6,043 nt of DNA from Bacteroidales bacterium UBA4318 (GTDB lineage Bacteria > Bacteroidota > Bacteroidia > Bacteroidales > UBA932). Numbering within the stretch: position 1 is the stretch's first letter; each line of letters starts with the position of its first letter. A model generated the notes under the pieces. It searched no databases. It was not told where the DNA came from and worked only from the letters and a program-made list of their open reading frames with translations. Shown piece by piece: positions 1 through 5,665 of this stretch. The position numbers and the translations under genes are program-made. The stretch lies in assembly GCA_002393895.1 (NCBI GenBank), contig DGUE01000128.1, positions 1 through 6,043 of the forward strand, read 5' to 3'.

Positions 1-1345
1 GCCTGTAGATATACAGGATCTGACCTATACGGAGTTTGTCACTGCGCAGATGGTTCCATTTTTTGAGCTGGGCCACTGTGCAGTGATTCTTTTGTGCGAT
101 TTTGCCAAGATAGTCCCCGCTCTTCACCTTGTAGGCTATGCGGGTCTCTCCCCCGCTCTCCTCTATATTCTTGAGCACCTGGGCGTTAAGAAGCTCACCA
201 GCACGGTGCAAGTAGAGTGAATCCTGGTTCGCGGCGAGGAAGGGTCCCGTCCATGCATAAGGGAGATTCAGGATGCAGGTGCCGCTGTTCCCGGGGATTA
301 TGTCGTGTGTGTACTGCGGGTTCAGGAGCTTTACCGTCTCGAGCGGCACCCCCACCACTTCGCTAATCTGCTTGAAATGCAGGTTGCGGCGTATCTCGAA
401 AGTATCCACAGCCGCCGGCATACCCACGTCGGCAGGCTGCAGGCCGTATTCTTTTGCATAGTGGAAGGCATACATCGCTCCGATGAATGCGGGCACGTAG
501 CCGCGGGTTTCACGCGGGAGATACGGGTAGATGCTCCAGAAATCCGACTTGCCTGCACGCTTGATTGCCTTGTTCACATTCCCCGAACCGCAGTTGTAGG
601 AAGATATGGCCAGATTCCAGTCCCCGAACACGCTGTAGGCATCCCGCAGATACCTTGCGGCCGCATCGGCCGACTTTTCCACGTCCAGGCGCTCGTCCAT
701 GAAGGAATTGATCTTCAGTCCATAAAGCTTGCCCGTGCGGTACATGAACTGCCAGATTCCCATGGCCCCGGCGCGGGATTCGGCAACGGGATTCAGGTTG
801 GACTCTATTATGGACATGTACTTTAGCTCCAGCGGAAGGCCGTATTTTGCAAGTTTCTCTTCGAAGATGGGGAAATAATACAGGCTCCTGCCCATCATCG
901 CCTCCATATGGCGGGGCATCTTCTCGGAATACAGGATCATGTAGTTCTTCACCGTTTCGTTGAAGGGGATGGTGATGTAGGCATTCATGGCCTGCAGGCG
1001 GCGCATCAGTTCCTCGTCCGACACTTTGGACGTGAAGTGAACGGCATCCATGTCGATTTCAGAAGATTCCTGGAAATCGGGTGAGAGACGCTGACGATAC
1101 CAGATATCCAGGAGGCTGTCGGAGAGGGCAAGAGATTCCTTCGCTTCGCTCGGAATGGCAGAAAGATTGCCAGGCGTCAGTTGAGAAGCGCCCTGCATAA
1201 CGGCATCCAGACTGTCCAGACGGGCCTGGAGGGCTGCAAGCTCACGCTTGAGCGCCTCGTTTTCCGCTTTCAGGGCCTTCTTGTTCTGGCCGGAAGCGGG
1301 CACGATGGCAGCGAGCAGGAGTATGGCCGTCAGGAGTCTTTTCAT
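1..1345 (-). CDS. mltD: MltD-type membrane-bound lytic murein transglycosylase with LysM domains (3' end missing)
   Basis: This periplasmic enzyme would cleave the MurNAc-GlcNAc bond of peptidoglycan to give 1,6-anhydro ends. The frame is open from the ATG at 1345 to the window edge (448 codons plus one base), so the C-terminus is missing. Seen in order: a signal peptide (about residues 1-19, MKRLLTAILLLAAIVPASG, with no lipobox cysteine); a short heptad-like coiled coil (about 22-51); the SLT/GH23 domain (about 165-290) with catalytic Glu181 in the IIESNLNP motif, then GAMGIWQFM (193-201), SSYNCGSGNV and YVPAFIGAMY, as in family 1D enzymes; a weak, diverged LysM-like stretch (about 314-362); and a clear LysM (404-448) starting AYKVKSGDYLGKIA. 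LysM domains bind glycan strands. The start lies 1 base after the DUF5683 stop, which implies coupled translation. Bacteroidales homologues also sit after DUF5683. The family is certain; the exact paralogue name is less so. Confidence 0.93.
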   Translation of the reverse strand, partial: MKRLLTAILLLAAIVPASGQNKKALKAENEALKRELAALQARLDSLDAVMQGASQLTPGNLSAIPSEAKESLALSDSLLDIWYRQRLSPDFQESSEIDMDAVHFTSKVSDEELMRRLQAMNAYITIPFNETVKNYMILYSEKMPRHMEAMMGRSLYYFPIFEEKLAKYGLPLELKYMSIIESNLNPVAESRAGAMGIWQFMYRTGKLYGLKINSFMDERLDVEKSADAAARYLRDAYSVFGDWNLAISSYNCGSGNVNKAIKRAGKSDFWSIYPYLPRETRGYVPAFIGAMYAFHYAKEYGLQPADVGMPAAVDTFEIRRNLHFKQISEVVGVPLETVKLLNPQYTHDIIPGNSGTCILNLPYAWTGPFLAANQDSLYLHRAGELLNAQVLKNIEESGGETRIAYKVKSGDYLGKIAQKNHCTVAQLKKWNHLRSDKLRIGQILYIYR

Positions 1346-1346
1346 A

Positions 1347-2225
1347 TCAGAAGGTGAGACCGAGTCTGAGACCGAGGGCTGAACTTCCGCCGCCATAGGC
1401 GTAGCAGTGGTCCGTCGGAATCAATACGGGATCTATCGAAAGGGCAAGGTCGTCCGCCATATTGAAATCATGCATGTAGGCAAACACGTTGGCATCTATC
1501 ACCTGCAGCAGGTAGAACCCGGCTATAGCCAGCACGGAATAGTCGCGGTAGCGACGGTATACGTTCCTGTAGTAGAGCGCAGTCTCCCCCGAAATAGGCC
1601 CGGCATATGGAGTATCAGGATCGTTGGCTTCATTGTATATGCGGCGGAAGCGCTGATAGTTCGTACGGTTCAGGAAATAGAAATGAAAGGAACCCAGCAG
1701 GCCTCCCCAGTAGATAGGAAGCTTCCAGGTCTCGCCGTTGTATATTTGGCCCAGCCCGGGCACCAGCAACGAATACAGGGTAGCCTTTCCCGCACTCGGA
1801 TAATCTGCTTCATAACAGATCACCTCGTCCAGCATCATCCCCCAGTATGTAAGTCCGGCACCGGCGAAACACAGAGTGGAGGCTTTGCTGTTGCCTTGTT
1901 TCTTGAAATAAAAGCCCCCTGCGACTCCTCCTATGAGCCCTGCATAGACTATTGGCAATTTCCAGTAGTCCCGGTTGTATATCTGGCCTGTTCCAGGCAT
2001 GATTGCGGAACCGAACGCCATAGTGCCAGGCTTGAGAGGATTCTTATGGGCTATTCCGCCAAAAAACTCCTTGAAGGAGAACATGGTGTCGGTGCTGTCC
2101 TTCGGGGAATTCGGGTCGTCGTTGTAGCTCTGGCTGAAGGCATCCTCCTTGAACTGTGCATGCGCCGGCACGCTGATGGCGCAGGCCACCAGCAGCAGGG
2201 CAAATATGCACAGGAAACGTTTCAT
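1347..2225 (-). CDS. DUF5683 domain-containing exported/membrane protein with duplicated GQIYN motif
   Basis: The molecular function is unknown; the family is recognised from its conserved motifs and its place after parB. The 292-residue protein begins with a signal peptide (about 1-23, ending PAHAQ). Two related membrane-hairpin segments follow. The first has PGTGQIYN and YWKLPI (residues 77-91) and the second PGLGQIYN and TWKLPI (156-170); 15 of 24 aligned positions are identical. The C-terminal part is the standard DUF5683 ending: YYRNVYRRYRDYSVLAI (218-234), a membrane segment, then VIDANVFAYMHDFNMADDL (242-260). The final residues GLRLGLTF end in Phe, like many outer-membrane beta-strands, but the hydrophobic helices argue for an inner-membrane protein. 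The ATG overlaps the parB stop by one base (TGATG), and the stop is one base before mltD, so it is co-expressed with both. The family call is firm; any role in the cell envelope is inferred from its neighbours. Confidence 0.88.
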   Translation of the reverse strand: MKRFLCIFALLLVACAISVPAHAQFKEDAFSQSYNDDPNSPKDSTDTMFSFKEFFGGIAHKNPLKPGTMAFGSAIMPGTGQIYNRDYWKLPIVYAGLIGGVAGGFYFKKQGNSKASTLCFAGAGLTYWGMMLDEVICYEADYPSAGKATLYSLLVPGLGQIYNGETWKLPIYWGGLLGSFHFYFLNRTNYQRFRRIYNEANDPDTPYAGPISGETALYYRNVYRRYRDYSVLAIAGFYLLQVIDANVFAYMHDFNMADDLALSIDPVLIPTDHCYAYGGGSSALGLRLGLTF

Positions 2226-3175
2226 CAGATATCCGCCTTCTCGAGAGCCTCCAGGAAATGCTGTACCTCCTCGTCGGAAGCGAATTTCACTGTCATTGTT
2301 CCCTTGCCGGAGGCACTTCGGCGCACAGAGATATCGTTGGAGAAGAATTTTCCTATATGCGAGAGCATCCTGGTATATTCCGAAGGCAGTTCCGTCTGTG
2401 TGGGATTCTGCTTGCGGGCTGATGGATTCTTCAGGAATTTCCTCACCAGCTCTTCGAGTTCACGGACGCTCAGGCCCTCCTTGATGACGAGATCGCAGAA
2501 TTTCTCCTGCGAGGCTGAATCCGGCAGGCTCAGCAGCGCTTTTGCATGTCCGACGCTGAGCAGGCCCACTTTCAGGTCGTGCTGGATCTTCACGGGAAGT
2601 TTGAGCAGCCTCAGGGTGTTAGCCACGCTGGCGCGCTTCTTCCCCACCCTGTCTGCCATGGCCTCCTGGGTGAGGCTGCATTCATCTATCAGCCTCTGGA
2701 AACTGAGCGCAGTCTCGATAGGATCCAGATTCTCGCGCTGGATATTCTCGACGAGTGCCATCTCCAGCATTCCCTGGTCGTCTGCTTCGCGAACATAGGC
2801 AGGAATCATCGACATTCCCGCCATCCTGCAGGCCTTGAATCGGCGCTCACCGCTGATTATCTGGTAGCGGCCGTCGGAAACCTTGCGAACGGTTATCGGC
2901 TGGATAAGCCCAAGGGTGCGGATGGATGCGGCGAGTTCCTCGAGGGCCTCCTGGTCGAAGGCCATGCGGGGCTGATAGGGATTCGCCTCGACCTTCTCCA
3001 TTGGGATGCGCAGGACATCGGAGGAGTCCTGTTTCGGGCGGGCACCCGCAATTTCCTTGTTCACATAGCCTACCGGCTTGCGGAACTGATCTACATTCAG
3101 GTCTTCTCCAAGCAGGGCGCCCAGGCCCTTGCCGAGTCCGCGTGGTTCTCTACCTGCCATTTCGTTTCTCTCCAT
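2225..3175 (-). CDS. parB: Chromosome-partitioning protein ParB (Spo0J/Noc-like CTPase clamp)
   Basis: ParB binds parS sites near the origin, loads as a CTP-dependent sliding clamp and stimulates the ParA ATPase to segregate the origin region. In the 316-residue protein: a short leader with the ParA-contacting motif GLGKGLGALL (13-22); the N-terminal CTP-binding domain (about 54-145) with GLIQP (89-93), GERRFKA (109-115) and ENIQREN (143-149); a helix-turn-helix parS-binding domain with LTQEAMADRVGKKRASVANT (168-187); a linker; and a C-terminal dimerisation segment (about 268-316). The length is normal. Two starts are possible: the ATG at 3175, given here, and the ATG at 3160, five codons later. 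The second has a GGAG 9 bases ahead and gives the usual short lead into GLGKGL, so it may be the real one. The gene overlaps the end of parA by 26 or 11 bases. All key motifs are intact. Confidence 0.97.
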   Translation of the reverse strand: MERNEMAGREPRGLGKGLGALLGEDLNVDQFRKPVGYVNKEIAGARPKQDSSDVLRIPMEKVEANPYQPRMAFDQEALEELAASIRTLGLIQPITVRKVSDGRYQIISGERRFKACRMAGMSMIPAYVREADDQGMLEMALVENIQRENLDPIETALSFQRLIDECSLTQEAMADRVGKKRASVANTLRLLKLPVKIQHDLKVGLLSVGHAKALLSLPDSASQEKFCDLVIKEGLSVRELEELVRKFLKNPSARKQNPTQTELPSEYTRMLSHIGKFFSNDISVRRSASGKGTMTVKFASDEEVQHFLEALEKADI

Positions 3176-3935
3176 TTCTTTCGAGCACCTCGGCAGCCAG
3201 GCTCATATAGTTGTTGGCTCCGTTGCTCATGATATCGTAAAGTATGATGGGTTTGCCGTGGCTGGGTGCCTCGCTGAGGCGGATGTTGCGCTGGATTATG
3301 GTCCGGAACACCATCTCCTTGAAATGGTCCCGAAGTTCGGCCACCACCTGGGTATGAACCTTTGTGCGGCCGTCGAACATAGTCACGAGGAAACCTTCGA
3401 TAGTCAAGTCGGGATTGACTTCTCCCTGCACCAGGCGTATGGTCTGCAACAACTTTCCAAGGCCTTCGAGGGCGAAGAACTCAGGCTGTACGGGGATGAT
3501 GACAGAATCGGCGGCAGTGAGGCAGTTGACGGTGATGAGCCCGAGCGAAGGGGAACAGTCGATCACGATGTAGTCGTAGCGGTCCTTAATGGGCTCCAGA
3601 ACTTTCTTGAGCACGGATTCACGCTGGGGCATGTCCAGCATCTCGATTTCTGCGCCCACGAGGTTGATATGGGAAGGCACCAGATGCAGGCCGGACATCT
3701 CGGTCTGGATGAGGGCATCCTCGATGCCGATTTCGCCTATCATCACCTCGTAGAGGGTGCGCTTCTGGCCGTCGTCCGGCGAGAAGTTAAGACCTGAGGT
3801 AGAATTGGCCTGAGGGTCTGCATCGATGATGAGCACCTTCTTCTCGAGCACCGCGAGTGAGGCCGAAAGGTTGATGGCGGTAGTGGTTTTACCCACTCCG
3901 CCCTTCTGGTTTGCTATGGCGATAATCTTTCCCAT
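3150..3935 (-). CDS. parA: Chromosome-partitioning ATPase ParA (Soj)
   Basis: ParA is a cytoplasmic ATPase that dimerises on ATP, binds DNA nonspecifically and moves ParB-parS complexes as ParB triggers hydrolysis. The 261-residue protein, a normal length for chromosomal Soj proteins, shows the deviant Walker A KGGVGKTT (11-18; signature Lys11, Lys16), Walker A' IDADPQANST (37-46), Walker B DYIVIDCSPSLG (121-132) and the conserved RNIRLSEAPSHG (216-227). It begins directly with the ATPase fold and has no N-terminal HTH, so it is the chromosomal rather than the plasmid type Ia form. I chose the ATG at 3935 (MGKIIAIANQKGG) over the in-frame TTG at 3953, because it fits the family N-terminus and leaves a 14-base gap after the PAP2 gene. 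A promoter-like sequence lies just upstream at 3958-3989. parB follows with overlapping ends. Confidence 0.97.
   Translation of the reverse strand: MGKIIAIANQKGGVGKTTTAINLSASLAVLEKKVLIIDADPQANSTSGLNFSPDDGQKRTLYEVMIGEIGIEDALIQTEMSGLHLVPSHINLVGAEIEMLDMPQRESVLKKVLEPIKDRYDYIVIDCSPSLGLITVNCLTAADSVIIPVQPEFFALEGLGKLLQTIRLVQGEVNPDLTIEGFLVTMFDGRTKVHTQVVAELRDHFKEMVFRTIIQRNIRLSEAPSHGKPIILYDIMSNGANNYMSLAAEVLERNGEKRNGR
3170..3173 (-). promoter_or_regulatory. Shine-Dalgarno-like GGAG favouring the second parB start
   Basis: The minus strand reads GGAG 9 bases ahead of the ATG at 3160. Its first G is the last base of the alternative ATG at 3175, so the two starts exclude each other's best signal. It suggests that ParB may begin MAGREPRGLGKG. 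Confidence 0.35.
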
Positions 3936-3949
3936 ACAGTAGAATTCTG

Positions 3950-4549
3950 TCAATCTACAAATTTAGCAAAAAATTTGTTTACGGCCCAATCGACGATGCC
4001 GGATATTATCCTTGCAATTATTATTCCCGCAAGCGCACCCACAAGGATGTCGCCCAGGAAGTGTTTCCCCACATATATGCGGCTGATGCTCACAGCCGCC
4101 ACCCAGAATACCAGAAGCCCTGAGAGTAGCCTTTCCCTGCGGCCGTCACCCCACTTGCGCAGCAGCCAGAGCACGCTGGTGGCTATTGCCGAGCATGTGG
4201 CCGCATGGGCAGAGAAGAAACCATAGCTGCCACCCCTCCTTTCCAGAATCCGCAGGCCGTTATCGGTCATGTAATCGTCCCAGCAGGGGCGGAAACGCTG
4301 CACGGTATTCTTAATCAGATTCGCAAACTGGTCGGTGGCACCCACGGCGAGCGCTACCGCTATCAGCACGAAAAGGGTCTTTTTCCACCCCAGCCTGCGC
4401 CAGAGAAGCCAGATCAGGAGCAGATAGATGGGGATCATGACCACGCGGTTGCTCAGCACAGGCATCACAGCGTCGGTAAACGCCCCGCTGAAGTTGTTGA
4501 CCGCCAGAGTGGCATCGCGGTCCAGCATCTCAAGCCAGGAGCCGCTCAT
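3950..4549 (-). CDS. PAP2-family membrane phosphatase
   Basis: This is an integral membrane phosphatase of the type 2 phosphatidic acid phosphatase superfamily, whose members dephosphorylate lipids such as undecaprenyl pyrophosphate, phosphatidylglycerophosphate or lipid A. The three catalytic motifs are visible in the 199-residue protein: motif 1 KNTVQRFRP (Lys80, Arg87, Pro88), motif 2 FSAH (Ser113, His115; PSGH in many members) and motif 3 SRIYVGKHFLGD (Arg157, His163, Asp167). Hydrophobic helices lie at about 37-50, 58-75, 116-131, 141-156 and 165-184. The substrate cannot be told from the sequence; recycling of the C55 carrier is a reasonable guess given the wall enzyme in the same operon. 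I chose the ATG at 4549, which forms an ATGA overlap with the obg stop and has GGAGG 11 bases upstream; an in-frame TTG at 4567 is the alternative. The last codons overlap a probable promoter for parA. Confidence 0.9.
   Translation of the reverse strand: MSGSWLEMLDRDATLAVNNFSGAFTDAVMPVLSNRVVMIPIYLLLIWLLWRRLGWKKTLFVLIAVALAVGATDQFANLIKNTVQRFRPCWDDYMTDNGLRILERRGGSYGFFSAHAATCSAIATSVLWLLRKWGDGRRERLLSGLLVFWVAAVSISRIYVGKHFLGDILVGALAGIIIARIISGIVDWAVNKFFAKFVD
3958..3989 (-). promoter_or_regulatory. Probable internal promoter for parA-parB
   Basis: Read on the minus strand, TTG (3987-3989) is followed after 21 bases by TAAATTTG (3965-3958). This fits the Bacteroidota sigma-factor consensus, TTTG or TTG at -33 and TAnnTTTG at -7, with a spacer within the accepted range. 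The predicted start is near 3952, about 17 bases before the parA ATG. The element lies in a locally AT-rich patch that also encodes the end of the PAP2 protein (NKFFAKFVD). Transcription from it is inferred. Confidence 0.5.
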
Positions 4550-5538
4550 TTCTGCAATGCCCTCCAAAGCATATCCAGAAGGGTTTTCATCCCTTCTCCG
4601 CTAACCGAAGATATGAATACGTGGGGGATGTCCTTTGGCAGGGACGGTTCGATTTCCTTCTCTATGCTCTCGTCTATCATATCGCATTTTGTGATGGCGA
4701 GCACGCGCTCCTTCACCAGAAGCTCGGGATTGTAGAGTTTGAGTTCATTGAGAAGCGTTTCATATGTGCCGGGGATGTCGTCTTCATCCACCGCCACCAT
4801 AAAGAGAAGCACGCTGTTGCGCTCTATATGGCGAAGGAACCTGTCCCCTATCCCGCGGCCTTCGTGGGCGCCCTCGATTATGCCGGGGATATCCGCTATC
4901 ACGAATGAGCGGTCGTCGTAGTACTTGACTATGCCCAGGTTGGGCTCCAGCGTGGTGAATGCGTAGTTCGCTATCTTGGGTTTGGCAGATGTGACGGTGG
5001 CAAGCAGGGTGGACTTTCCTGCGTTGGGGAAGCCCACAAGGCCTACATCGGCAAGCAGTTTGAGTTCCAGTATGAACCATCCTTCCTCCCCTTCCTCGCC
5101 CGGCTGGGCAAAGCGGGGGGTCTGGAGGGTAGCGGTCTTGAAATTGTCGTTCCCAAGGCCTCCGCGGCCGCCTTTACAGAGGATGCGTTCCTCTCCGGGT
5201 TCGGTAAGATCCATCACCACCTCATCCGTCTCGGCATCCTTCACCACGGTGCCCACGGGCACGTCCAGGTAGATATCTTCCCCGTTCTTGCCGTGGCGCA
5301 GGGCTGCACCCCCCTTCTCGCCATCCTCGGCGATCACGTTCTTGCGGTACTTGAGGTGTATCAGTGTCCAGAACTGCGGATTGCAGCGGAGGATGATATG
5401 CCCCCCGCGGCCCCCGTCGCCGCCGTCCGGCCCGCCCTTGGGCACATACTTCGCCCTCAGCAGGTGCGCGCTCCCCGCTCCCCCGTGCCCGGATGCGCAA
5501 TGTATCTTGACGTAGTCTATGAAATTGGATTCTGCCAT
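4546..5538 (-). CDS. obg: GTPase Obg/CgtA, short form without a C-terminal extension
   Basis: Obg is an essential GTPase that acts in late 50S ribosomal subunit assembly and links growth to nutrient and stress state. The 330-residue protein has the glycine-rich Obg fold (about 4-160, with KGGPDGGDGGRGGH at 34-47 and KGGRGGLGN at 122-130), then the G domain: G1 GFPNAGKST (169-177), switch I FTTLEPNLG (194-202), G3 DIPG (216-219), G4 TKCD (283-286; NKxD in most GTPases) and G5 SSVSG (310-314). It stops right after the G domain at LWRALQK, so it has neither the OCT domain of Bacillus Obg nor the acidic tail I recall in Bacteroides Obg. I chose the ATG at 5538 (MAESNFIDYVK), which matches the Bacteroidales N-terminus, over a TTG at 5547 that lies within the -7 promoter box. 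It is the first gene of the minus-strand run and overlaps the PAP2 gene by four bases. Confidence 0.97.
   Translation of the reverse strand: MAESNFIDYVKIHCASGHGGAGSAHLLRAKYVPKGGPDGGDGGRGGHIILRCNPQFWTLIHLKYRKNVIAEDGEKGGAALRHGKNGEDIYLDVPVGTVVKDAETDEVVMDLTEPGEERILCKGGRGGLGNDNFKTATLQTPRFAQPGEEGEEGWFILELKLLADVGLVGFPNAGKSTLLATVTSAKPKIANYAFTTLEPNLGIVKYYDDRSFVIADIPGIIEGAHEGRGIGDRFLRHIERNSVLLFMVAVDEDDIPGTYETLLNELKLYNPELLVKERVLAITKCDMIDESIEKEIEPSLPKDIPHVFISSVSGEGMKTLLDMLWRALQK
4560..4565 (-). promoter_or_regulatory. Shine-Dalgarno-like site for the PAP2 gene
   Basis: The minus strand reads GGAGGG, ending 10 bases before the ATG at 4549, within the last codons of obg. It supports this ATG over the upstream TTG, which overlaps the site itself. 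Many Bacteroidota genes do without such sites, so this is supporting evidence only. Confidence 0.4.
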
Positions 5539-5544
5539 ATTGTG

Positions 5545-5552
5545 CAAAGGTA
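5545..5552 (-). promoter_or_regulatory. -7 promoter element of the obg operon
   Basis: The minus strand reads TACCTTTG, an exact TAnnTTTG match, ending 6 bases before the obg ATG at 5538. No TTG lies at the usual -33 distance, so only half of the consensus is present. If it is used, transcription would start at about 5538-5541 and the mRNA would have almost no leader. Confidence 0.5.
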
Positions 5553-5573
5553 ATTATTTTTGCAGGAAATTTT

Positions 5574-5581
5574 TAACTTTG
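5574..5581 (+). promoter_or_regulatory. -7 promoter element of the nhaC-family gene
   Basis: The plus strand reads TAACTTTG, an exact TAnnTTTG match, about 80 bases before the antiporter ATG. There is no TTG at the expected -33 distance. It points away from the obg element 21 bases to its left, giving a compact divergent promoter region. The predicted start near 5586 would give a leader of about 75 bases. Confidence 0.45.
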
Positions 5582-5591
5582 CATCTGTTAG

Positions 5592-5599
5592 TAGTACTA
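5592..5599. repeat. 8-base palindrome TAGTACTA in the nhaC leader
   Basis: A perfect 8-base palindrome lies just after the predicted transcription start of the antiporter gene, where a repressor site could lie. A second one, CTCATGAG, is at 5624-5631. Palindromes of this size are not rare by chance, so an operator role is only a possibility. Confidence 0.2.
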
Positions 5600-5605
5600 G
5601 AGCCT

Positions 5606-5665
5606 ATGTCCGGGAACGCAACACTCATGAGCCGACGCAACGGCAAAGCAATTGTAAAGCAATGA
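5606..5665 (+). CDS. Possible 19-codon leader ORF overlapping the nhaC start
   Basis: An ATG at 5606 opens a 19-codon frame (MSGNATLMSRRNGKAIVKQ) whose TGA at 5663-5665 overlaps the antiporter ATG at 5662 as ATGA. This lies downstream of the predicted promoter, so it would be in the mRNA. The overlap is what translational coupling or an upstream control frame would look like. The peptide is basic and matches no family I know. A frame this short can easily occur by chance, and there is no strong ribosome binding site ahead of it. Confidence 0.2.
   Translation: MSGNATLMSRRNGKAIVKQ
5645..5663 (+). repeat. Direct repeat AAAGCAAT at the nhaC start codon
   Basis: AAAGCAAT occurs at 5645-5652 and again at 5656-5663, an 11-base period. 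The second copy contains the first two bases of the antiporter start codon. A 4-bp GC stem (GCCG at 5631-5634, CGGC at 5641-5644, 6-base loop) sits just upstream. The function is unknown; this could be a translation-control region or chance. Confidence 0.25.

Noticed and set aside
506..521. GGTTTCACGCGGGAGA, resembling a parS site.
   Set aside because: Only 11 of 16 positions match the consensus; one half-site is good and the other is not. The bases encode a conserved part of the lytic transglycosylase domain.
676..689. TTTCCACGTCCAGG, resembling the GTTCCACGTGGAAC form of parS.
   Set aside because: The left half fits but the right half does not (about 9 of 14), and it lies within mltD coding sequence.
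1407..2798. A 463-codon open frame on the plus strand, opposite the DUF5683 gene and parB.
   Set aside because: It lies antisense to two clearly conserved genes, its translation resembles no protein family, and such long shadows are common in GC-rich coding DNA.
3948..3953. TTGACA on the minus strand ahead of parA, like a sigma70 -35 box, and the TTG as an upstream parA start.
   Set aside because: Bacteroidota promoters do not use this box and no TATAAT-type -10 follows before the gene. The ATG at 3935 fits the ParA N-terminus far better.
5545..5547. TTG as the obg start, three codons before the ATG.
   Set aside because: It coincides with the -7 promoter box, and the family N-terminus matches the ATG at 5538.
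5539..5661. A sodium or lithium riboswitch ahead of the antiporter gene.
   Set aside because: The leader is only about 75 bases and shows just one weak 4-bp stem. I cannot match it to any known ion-riboswitch structure.
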